Source of the DNA: Epinephelus fuscoguttatus
Lineage: Eukaryota > Chordata > Actinopteri > Perciformes > Serranidae
Assembly: GCF_011397635.1 (NCBI RefSeq)
Contig: NC_064775.1
Span: 16,319,452 to 16,383,451 of the forward strand
Length of the DNA: 64,000 nucleotides
Reading direction: 5' to 3'
The translations under genes were made by a program, and so were the position numbers. Positions 56,106-64,000 of the stretch are shown here, in pieces; the stretch's first letter is position 1, and each line of letters opens with the position of its first letter. The notes under the pieces are model-generated. The model was not told the origin of the DNA, searched no databases, and worked only from the letters and a program-made list of their open reading frames with translations.

Positions 56106-57873
56106 ATTCTTTGTTAAATAAATCTGAATTAATATTTAAGTTTTCACCCAGGACTCTGAACAAAACAGCAAAAACGAAAGACAGGATGAAACACAAAGAC
56201 ATCACTGACAGTAACTTGCTTCTGCTTTTTTCTGCCATTTTCAGTGTTTTTTTTCCCCTTCAGTTTATTTTCTGAGTACTGTTGATCCAAACTGTGTTTA
56301 CCAAAGTAACCAGAAACTAAAAACAGGCCAGTCTTGTCAGGGGACTTCCACGCTTCCTGATGGAGGCTGAGACCTACAATACTGTTGTTTAGTGATGTGG
56401 AGACTTTATGTCTGTGTTATGTGACAGCTGTAGGGACGACGTCAGTGATGCAACAAGCTGCTATGTTGATAATTGTGCATTGTAGCTCTCAGACCCTGAA
56501 TGAAGTGATTTATGGAGACAAAGGGGAGGTAGAGGAGATACCTCTCTGTCTGGATACACATTTAGCTCGAAGATCGAGAGGAGGAGCGTGTGAGTGTGGC
56601 CCTTCTATCAGTGTGGTCCCCTGTCATTACCAACGTGTGGTTATCATTGTTCCTTTGCTTGCTCACTTGATCTTAACTTCATAAAACCAGTATACCTGCT
56701 AACTGGTTATTTTTGGACAGTAGACACATTGTGGGAGCAAAACAGGGGAGTGATACTGGACTTTTGCAATGGCAAGAGTAAGAACAAAATATTTCATTTC
56801 CAGAAAGTGTGGTAAAACACCTTAGAACACACCCCAGGTTACCCAATGGCTTGCAACAGGGTCCCATTACATGTTAATGTGGACGTCTTGCGAATTAGAA
56901 CTGGTTGCTCCAAAACATGCATGTAGGACAAAAAGAAATTATGTTCACTGTATCGGATCTCCACTCAATAGCTCAAAGCTTTATTCATAATTGACATTTG
57001 AATAATCAACATTTGTTCCTGCACATTATGATGTGTGTTTTTCCTGCTTGGGTTTCCTGACTGGTTGGACAGTACAGGGGAGACACTTTGACACACACAC
57101 ACCACACACTGTGCTGGCTGGGTTATTTGTCAAATAACCTATGCTCCTCTCATGAGTGTGATATTGTATTGTAGAATTAGATTCCAGAGGTGGCTGTGTA
57201 GGATTGTTTCTAGCCTCTGTGATGCAAACATTTCTACATCGTTACCTTGGTCACAGCCCCTGTCCTTTGCACAACAAATGAGAACGAGTGTCGGTCACAT
57301 ACTTCTCCACTGGACTGTTCAGACGTTAAAAACAATGCAAACACTTTAATTTGACATGTTCTCATTTATTTTATTGCAGTTTCTGTGGCATGTTGCCATA
57401 AGCCTGAGGGCACAGTTATTATTTCATCATTATGTTATTCCCTTATTAAGCATTGTCTACTTACAACTCCATGTCTTCCAGATATGATCAGTCCAATTCA
57501 AGAATAATTTCTACTTGTTTAAATTGAATTTTGATTTTTTTAGAAGCTGGATAAGATTTTCATCTCTGGTTTTATTTTGTGGTTATTTATTTTCTGTGTT
57601 TTTGTATCAGCTTTGGTAGACCAAGCATGTATTCCTATGAGTCTCATCATTTAATGTTAATACCTCAGGATGTCCTTTGTTAAAAAGACATATTGCAGCA
57701 AAAACATGTGATGACGCAGGCACATGCAGTAATGTATTGTGAAAAGGAACAGGATATTGGGTCAACTCTCAAAAAAAAAAACTCCACAAAACACATATGT
57801 CACACTTAAAGAGATGCTCATTGGCACAGATTCATTTGGGTGTTGAGCTGTTGTCTTCTTTGAAAGCTACATA

Positions 57874-60266
57874 ATGGCAGGTGAGTGTCTGAAGTAGTTC
57901 ATTCTCATAGGTGGAAATGATGAAAAAAACAAAATAACCTTAAGTTGAATTCAAATGCACCCTACAGCCCTTATCGTGGCTAATGTAAGCTAATATTAGC
58001 AAACTTTCGGTACTACTGTGTCTCTGTATTTTAGTATTTACTATCTGTCACTTGTAGCCACAGAAGCTGCTGTTCAGTAATATTCGCTCAGGCTTGCTTT
58101 AAAGCTGAATAATGCCAATCAGGCAACCGCAAATTGTGGGAAATAGCTGATTGTAATTTTTTAAATCAGTTGCCAGAAAAATGTTTCCATTGTACATTTC
58201 TGCAAACCACGGATTTGTTACATTTGTATGTTGTTATGTTGAAGCCACATTGACGTGGTTTTTGGAGTCAGAGGTGACCAGATTTAGACGGGAGGGTGGA
58301 GCTGTAGAGGAGCAACGGAAAGATCTAACTCACAGGATGTGGTGACACCTTGCAGACACTCAAAGCGACCACACCCTTGATTAGGTGTAACTTTGAGCCT
58401 TGATAAAAATTTAAAAGGGTATGTTATATAGCAATTTGCCCCTGGCACAGTTGTCACGAATGGAAAACTATCTACACAGACTTAAACCATTTATCGTACC
58501 AGGCTGTAAATATGTTTATTTCACCTGTAAAGTTTGGCATTTTTAATGGGGGTCTATGAGGACTGACTGGCTTCTGAAGCCAGCCTCAAGTGGCCATTCA
58601 AGGAACTGCAGTTTTCATTTTTCAGCTCTGGAGGTTCTCGCTTTGTTGAAACTTTGTTGAAACTCAACACTTAACTGTGGTTAGTTTGTGGTTAGATTTG
58701 GGCAAAAAAACCATTTGGTTGTGCCCATCGAGTCTGGGTATGAAAACACAGTTTTGATGGCACAGTCACGGCCAGAGAAGCCGTCTTCATGGCACTATCG
58801 AGGAAGGAAAAGCAGCGATGTCACATGCACATGCCCTCTGCATACTGATGACAAAGTCACCTCCTATTTTAGAAAATTTGATATGATAGGGTTGAAACTA
58901 CAAATGTAGCGTATTCGAGGTTTGCATAAATGTACAATGCCAACATTTTCTTCTGGTGACTGGGCTGAATTTTTTTAAAGCTTGAAAAGTAATATGCATT
59001 CTCTTGCAGTCCTTTTCCATCTTTTAAAGTCTAATTTTGTTTAATGCCAGAAATGTTTTACGGTGTCAATCCTGAGCAACAGAGGTGGCAGCACATAGAG
59101 CAGCTTCTGCAGCTTCAGTTATCTTAATGTCAGAGGTTAAATCAGTGTTTTAGTAATGTAATAATGTATATATATCAATCTGTTTTCCATCCATAGCCAA
59201 GTCAATCATCTTCACCTTTGACTATGATTATTTGAATGATACCATCCACGACAATCAAACACCCTATGTTCCGGATCCAAAGATGATACCATGTGAGATA
59301 AAACCGCTGGCTCCTACAGCAGCTGTGACGCTGTGTCTCGTCCTCATAGTCATCTTTTTCCTGGCAATAACAGGGAACCTGCTAGTGGGGTTGGTGATCG
59401 GCACTAGCAGACAGGCCCTGACTTCATCGGATGTGTACTTGTTTCACCTGACAATTGCAGATGGTCTGATGGCCCTAACCATCCCGTTCTGGGCTGTAGC
59501 ACTCACTAATGGATGGATCTTTGGAGACTTCATGTGCAAGCTCCTCAGCCTCATCATCGAAGCAAACTTCTACACCAGCATTCTCTTCCTGGCCTGCATT
59601 AGCATCGATCGTTATCTTGTGATCGTGCACGCCAGCGAGAGTCTAAGGACTCGTCAGAGGATGTGCAGCCGGCTCCTGTGTGCAGCAGTGTGGGCCTTTG
59701 GTTGGGCCCTCGCTCTGCCTGCACTTTTCAACGATGCTTTCAAGCCAGACCCTGACAAAGAGAGGATGATTTGCTCTGAAAGCTTTGACATCGGCAGTGC
59801 CTCCTCGTGGAGGAGTGCCACTCGCGGGTTCCGCCATATTTTTGGTTTCATGCTTCCTCTGATTGTCATGATAACCTGCTACAGCATCACCATCGCAAGG
59901 CTGCTGCACACTCGCGGGTTCCAGAAGCACCGCGCCATGAAGGTGATCATAGCTGTGGTGATTGTGTTTCTGCTGTGCTGGACGCCGTACCACATAACCA
60001 TGATGGTGGACACACTCCTGAGAGCTGATCTGATACCGTTTGACTGTGCTTTCAGGAGATCAATGAACTTGGCTTTGGTTATAACCTACAGCCTGGCCTT
60101 GTTCCACAGCTGCATCAACCCGGTCCTCTATGCCTTTGTGGGAGAGAAGTTCAGGAACAATATGATGCGACTTCTTCAGAGGAAATCCCGACAGGAGAGG
60201 GTGTCGGTGTCAAAGATCAGCAGGTCAACATCTCAGACCTCAGAGAGCAACGGAACTGTTCTCTGA
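57874..60266 (+). CDS. CXCR1/CXCR2-type chemokine receptor, 358 aa, 2 coding exons
   Basis: Exon 2 (59197-60266) encodes nearly all the receptor but has no usable ATG at its start; it opens after TCCATCCATAG in mid-codon with KSIIFTFDYDYLNDT. A phase-matching exon 1 is ATGGCAG followed by GTGAGT at 57874-57880, giving MAAKSIIFTFDYDY and a total of 1077 nt. This tiny first exon is usual for CXC receptors. The N-terminus has the acidic, tyrosine-bearing FDYDY expected to be sulphated, and cysteines in PKMIPCE and FDCAF that pair outside. DRYLVIVHA (residues 140-148), CWTPYHI in TM6 and NPVLYAF in TM7 are intact. Length and position beside ARPC2 agree with CXCR1/CXCR2, the receptors that draw neutrophils to CXCL8-type ligands. 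Which of the two it is cannot be settled by eye. Confidence 0.9.
58250..58650. repeat. Dispersed teleost repeat in the chemokine-receptor intron
   Basis: Phrases such as CCAGGCTGTAAATATGTTTA, GGGGGTCTATGAGGACTGAC and GCCAGCCTCAAGTGGCCATT match a repeat I recall from many fish introns. The limits are approximate. Confidence 0.45.
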
Positions 60267-60325
60267 AGCCTCAGTGGACTTTAAAAAATAATGTTTAGCA
60301 TTTTTTATTGTCCCTTGTCTCTCAC

Positions 60326-60372
60326 TAAGGGTTAGGGTTAGGGGTTAGGGGTTAGCCTAACCCTAACCCTAA
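60326..60372. repeat. Interstitial telomere-like repeat in inverted orientation
   Basis: AGGGTTAGGGTTAGGGG is followed by GTTAGCCTAACCCTAACCCT, so TTAGGG and CCCTAA blocks meet head to head and can form an 18-bp hairpin. It lies 60 bp past the receptor stop codon, inside its 3' UTR. Confidence 0.85.
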
Positions 60373-60759
60373 ATCAGAGAGGAAGTAATTTCCATCTGAA
60401 GTCTGAAAATCTGTAATATATTGAGTGTCACACATTCTCTGCTTTTAATTTGTGGTGCACTGCTGCCATCTATTGAATTTACTGTTGTCTGCATCCACTA
60501 TGGACAGCTGTAACCCTCAAAGCCAATCAAAACTATGTTCATTTTTTGTATTGATTTCCATTTTTCTTGCTGAAGAGTGGACCGACATTTGGATTTAGGA
60601 TATGATTTCAATGTTATCTTGGAGGACATGTATTTTAAATACACAGGAGGAATTCAACCCTTCACTATGTCAGTACTTCTATCATCCTGCTGATGTTTCT
60701 GTGTTTATTTATATTCCCTATAAGGTTTGTATACGCTGTAAATACTGTTCATCATTACA

Positions 60760-60765
60760 AATAAA
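60760..60765 (+). terminator. Candidate polyadenylation signal of the chemokine receptor
   Basis: AATAAA about 495 bp after the stop codon, in sequence that is GT-rich shortly downstream. Confidence 0.5.
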
Positions 60766-61379
60766 AGGCTTTGCAATCCTTCCTACACTGACTGCTTTAA
60801 TTGTGTAGACCAGTGGTTGGTTAGTGTTCACAGGGTCTTTCTAACCAATAAAATATTAAGAACTCATCATGTGGAAATAATCTTTTGTGTTCTTGGCTTA
60901 ACAAAATACAAACATATGTGACAAAGCTGCAAAAGATAACGTAGTATCTGATGCTTGAAATGGATGCCAAGCAATTTTGCACATCTGCTTTTCATAATCA
61001 AGATAAAGAGTTCACTCTTGACTTTGAAAACAGAAATTTAGAAGGACAAGAATGAACTAACCAAACTGCATCTGCTTAAGAATTAGTGCTATGTCTGGTA
61101 CCACTAATGTACCTTGTGGTGAGACTGTTTTGCCATTAACTTTTGATCATTTTGATGCTTGTAAAGGGAGCAACACTGCAGCATGTACAGCTGCCTCAAC
61201 TACATGTAGAAAATATATTTACATATCATTTAAGTAAAATTTCTTTAAAAATGTCATATGTTTTACTGCATCTATGTGTGGACCAGCAGGATTAACAGAA
61301 ATGTTCGAATATTATTGCAAACTCTTTTTTTGTTATCCAAATTGCTACATCTGATTTCTTGGTCTGCTTCTTTTTAGCT

Positions 61380-61560
61380 TATACACAGTCGACTTACAAC
61401 AATTATGTGTTGGAGCAGGTTTTCAGATGCGAGTTGCCATGGCCCATATCTCCAACACTTGGCAACTCACACCAGAACTATCTCGACTATTAAGTAGCAC
61501 TACAGGTAAGAGGAAAAATCTGTTTTTATTTTTATTTTGGGATGAATTGTCCCTTTATTA
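61380..61560. repeat. Partial copy of the fold-back repeat family
   Basis: CATATCTCCAACACTTGGCAACTCACACC with TAGCACTACAGGTAAGAGG is the right arm of the family found whole at 48818-49380. Confidence 0.55.
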
Positions 61561-61732
61561 CTTTTTTATTTTTTTCCCAGAACACATCATATCACTTAGG
61601 CTAATTATAATATTATACAGCGTGTTATGCATTTAATATCATATTACAACACAAATCTGCATTACTTTTATAATAACTGCTTTTAGAATAATTATCAGAA
61701 TAATTTGTATTAGTCGTTGCACTATGATTTGT

Positions 61733-61746
61733 CCAGCAGATGGCGG
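61733..61746 (+). promoter_or_regulatory. Consensus-like CTCF site
   Basis: CCAGCAGATGGCGG fits the CTCF core (CCASYAGRKGGC) at every position. It lies between the chemokine receptor and the promoter of the next gene. Confidence 0.5.
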
Positions 61747-61940
61747 GCAAACCTCTCCCAAAAATCGCCTACAAAAATGTGAAATTAAACATTAATTTCT
61801 GGAACTTTATCGTCTTTAACTTGTCTCGGATTTTATTAAACATGAAAAAAAAAAAACTTAAAAGAGATTCCTTTTTACATTTCTTGTTGTTTTGTTCATT
61901 AAAGTTTTTACCTGCTGTGTCGCAGCAGTAAAACTGCAGA

Positions 61941-61958
61941 ACTACATTTCCCAGAAGC
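61941..61958 (+). promoter_or_regulatory. ZNF143/SBF-type promoter element
   Basis: ACTACATTTCCCAGAAGC closely matches the ZNF143 motif ACTACAnTTCCCAGMATGC, common in vertebrate housekeeping promoters just before the start site. It lies 50 bp upstream of the first ATG of the next gene. Confidence 0.6.
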
Positions 61959-62008
61959 CACCGCGATGTGAAAATAACTGGGAAAGCCTTCTCGCGCTGA
62001 AGCTTCAG

Positions 62009-62027
62009 ATGGAGCACAGCACACGAG
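62009..62027 (+). CDS. First coding exon of a gene running off the right edge
   Basis: ATG-GAG-CAC-AGC-ACA-CGA-G (MEHSTR) is followed by the donor GTATGT. The ATG is just downstream of a promoter-like stretch with a ZNF143 motif, which supports a true start. No second exon was found in the remaining 2 kb, and the product cannot be named from six residues. Confidence 0.4.
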
Positions 62028-62831
62028 GTATGTAACGTTTACTCAGTTTCTTATACCCTGAAATTACAAACAACCAAACGGCTATTTCCCAATAGAAAGC
62101 TAGCTTGTTGTTGCTTACAGTGACTGGCAGGGACTTGCCTTAAATATTAGGTTTTTTATTTGTGCCAACAAAAGCTATCTTACAAGAGTGCTTTGTTTTT
62201 GTACCTACAGAACGTACGCTAGCTTACTAGCTAGCTATAATTTAGTACATGTGTTATAAATTATGCCTTAACGTGATTTCACGCACGTCTGACTCGTTGT
62301 GACACGCATACAAGCCAGCAGCCAGGTTTAGCACATTAGCAGCTAAAGTAACAGTGAGTGAATCTCTGGCAGGCTAACGCACTGTGTTACCCGGTGAATG
62401 GCTTGTGCAACTTGTTTGCATTTCCCCCTAAAAATTCTTGACACGTAACTGAGACCATGCAGTCAGTTCAACTGGGGAACACTGTGTTTCACATACATAT
62501 GACTCATTAGAAAGTATCTCTACTTAGGCAGAATAAATGCATTATTTGTTATTAGAATTTAAAGTGAAAATATAAGTGGGAACCCTTGATGAACCCAAGC
62601 ATGTCCCTGTGTTGTGTAGCAGATTATCTCACTTGTTTGCTGGTCTTCCTACTACTCTATAAGTAGTTTTGGATTTTTGGCTGCTTACCTAAATAACCAA
62701 GCTATTAGAGGACATCTGCTTGGACTCTAGGAACTTGTGACAGGCATTTTTCATCACTATTTCCACACCGAAACAGTTGATTTATGGAAAAAATAAGCCA
62801 CGGAATTATAGTAATAATGATTAATTGTAGC

Positions 62832-63166
62832 TAGGGCTGCTACTAACGATTATTTTCATTGTCGACTATTTCTTCGATTAGTCGACTAATCATTTAATCA
62901 AAAAATGTGTTAAAATGTTGGTCTGTCTCGTCCAAACCCCAAAATTATGTCATCTAATGTCTTGTTTCGTACTCACGCCAAAGGGTTTTAGTTCACTGTC
63001 ACGGGAGAGTTTGGAAGCTGCCAATATTTGAATGTAAGAAGCTGCAGTAAGAGTATTTTGGAGTACTTTTATAGTGCTTTTCTATGAAAAATAGCTACTA
63101 AAATAGTCACCGATTATTTTAATAGTCGATTAATGATCAATTAGTCGACTAATCATGGCAGCCCTA
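62832..63166. mobile_element. Non-autonomous hAT-type MITE (335 bp)
   Basis: The ends are TAGGGCTGC and GCAGCCCTA-like (GGCAGCCCTA). Beside them are 8-bp flanks ATTGTAGC (62824-62831) and ATTGTAAC (63167-63174), seven of eight identical, as expected of an hAT target duplication. The interior repeats TAGTCGACTAAT, TAGTCGATTAAT and GTCGACTATTTC. There is no coding capacity. Confidence 0.82.
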
Positions 63167-63199
63167 ATTGTAACCATGTTTGAATTAAAGACATAGATC

Positions 63200-63510
63200 C
63201 TGAAACCAAATATACATATTTTTCCTCTTACCTGCAGTGCTATTTATCAATCTAGATTGTTTTGGTGTGAGTTGCAGAGTGTTGCAGATATCGACAGTAG
63301 AGATGTCTGCCTCCTCTCCAGTATAATGGAACTAGATGGCACTCAGCTGCTTGATGTGCTCAAAGTGCCAAAAAACAGATTTGAAAAACACAGCAACAAT
63401 GTCTCTTTCCAGAAATCATGACCCGGTTACTCAAGATAATCCACAGATCTTGTTGTGAGCAACATCTACTGACCTAGCACCAATGAGCTAGTTAAGCCAG
63501 GCCAAGACTA
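63200..63510. repeat. Partial copy of the fold-back repeat family
   Basis: CAATCTAGATTGTTTTGGTG, TAGAGATGTCTGCCTCCTCT, GGAACTAGATGGCACTCAGC and TCATGACCCGGTTACTCAAG belong to the family present in full at 48818-49380. Only one arm and the middle are present. Confidence 0.65.
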
Positions 63511-64000
63511 CAAGAGTTTTGGGCTGATTTATCCCTGAATCACTACTACGTGTAACGTTTACAGATCCAGTCCAAGTTGCTCACAGGATCATCATGGTTG
63601 CCCTGATTTTAAGCATTTTTGGTATTCAGGATTTAAAATCTGGATGATTATAATCATTATTTCATCAATACAGAACAGCTGACAGTGTTGCCAAACTGCA
63701 GTAAACATTCTAGCCCTTGTGGCTAACGTTAGCTACAGTTCTACTGCTGACAGATATTGAAACTGAAGGTTAAAATGTCACTTCTTCTTGGTGAAGAATA
63801 GACAACCAGTGTTGACCTCATCTCCCCAACCATTTTTCTCATAAAGACTCGTTTAGCCTTCTGCTTCTGTTTTATCTTATTGCAAAGCATTGTTAACATC
63901 ACAGCAAGTTGTCACATCAGGTCAGTCCCCTTTTTGTGTACATCAGCTTCCCCACAGGATCACATGAGGTGGTAACGGCTCCCTCTGGCATAATAATATT
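63511..64000. other. Right edge, no feature seen
   Basis: Presumed intron of the gene starting at 62009. No exon, repeat end or regulatory motif was recognised. Confidence 0.4.

Larger units (their letters stand above)
52641..57840. other. Spacer between ARPC2 and the chemokine receptor
   Basis: AT-rich, with no complete gene. The two halves of a duplicated cassette at about 53870-53962 and 55925-56022 are listed separately. 55390-55560 holds AATAAA-rich simple sequence. Confidence 0.5.

Noticed and set aside
59232-59234. Start of the chemokine receptor at this codon
   Set aside because: It is TTG (Leu), and the frame continues upstream through the FDYDY segment to a splice acceptor.

Overview
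This is a stretch of teleost fish genome, probably a percomorph. The genes are intron-rich and vertebrate in structure. Introns and spacers are full of repeats that look fish-type: a tRNA-derived SINE, Tc1, Harbinger-like and hAT-like DNA elements, and fold-back repeats. I see no retroviral or LTR element. No genome search was possible, so family names rest on recognised protein motifs, splice signals and repeat ends.

Layout. 1-2030: a possible last exon of an unknown gene, then a minisatellite with higher-order structure. 2139-4280 (-): an unrecognised four-exon gene, 219 aa. 6349-16195 (+): AAMP, a WD40 protein in 11 coding exons, with nested transposons in introns 1 and 9. 16.2-25.7 kb: spacer with a SINE, MITE-like palindromes and a tandem duplication. 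25722-26750 (+): GPBAR1, the bile acid receptor. 31013-36386 (-) and 36774-40212 (+): a type II-like and a type I-like keratin gene, head to head with 387 bp between start codons. 41385-52454 (-): ARPC2, ten coding exons. 57874-60266 (+): a CXCR1/CXCR2-type chemokine receptor whose start codon is in a tiny upstream exon. 62009 onward: the promoter and first coding exon of a further gene leaving the window.

Context. From memory, the human 2q35 order is CXCR2/CXCR1-ARPC2-GPBAR1-AAMP, so this window keeps an ancient vertebrate gene block. Two things differ: the keratin pair lies between GPBAR1 and ARPC2, and GPBAR1 appears flipped relative to its neighbours. The two keratins are probably obligate partners, because type I and type II chains form heterodimers, and they seem to share one promoter interval. 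Apart from the keratins, the genes are not one pathway: ARPC2 nucleates actin, the two GPCRs respond to bile acids and to chemokines, and AAMP is a cytosolic WD40 protein.

Exon models were built by hand from splice consensus, reading phase and protein similarity. For all six complete genes the summed exons give an integral reading frame, which supports the models. The best candidates for something new are the keratin pair with its unusual type I tail, the unrecognised 219-aa gene, and a duplicated cassette between ARPC2 and the chemokine receptor.
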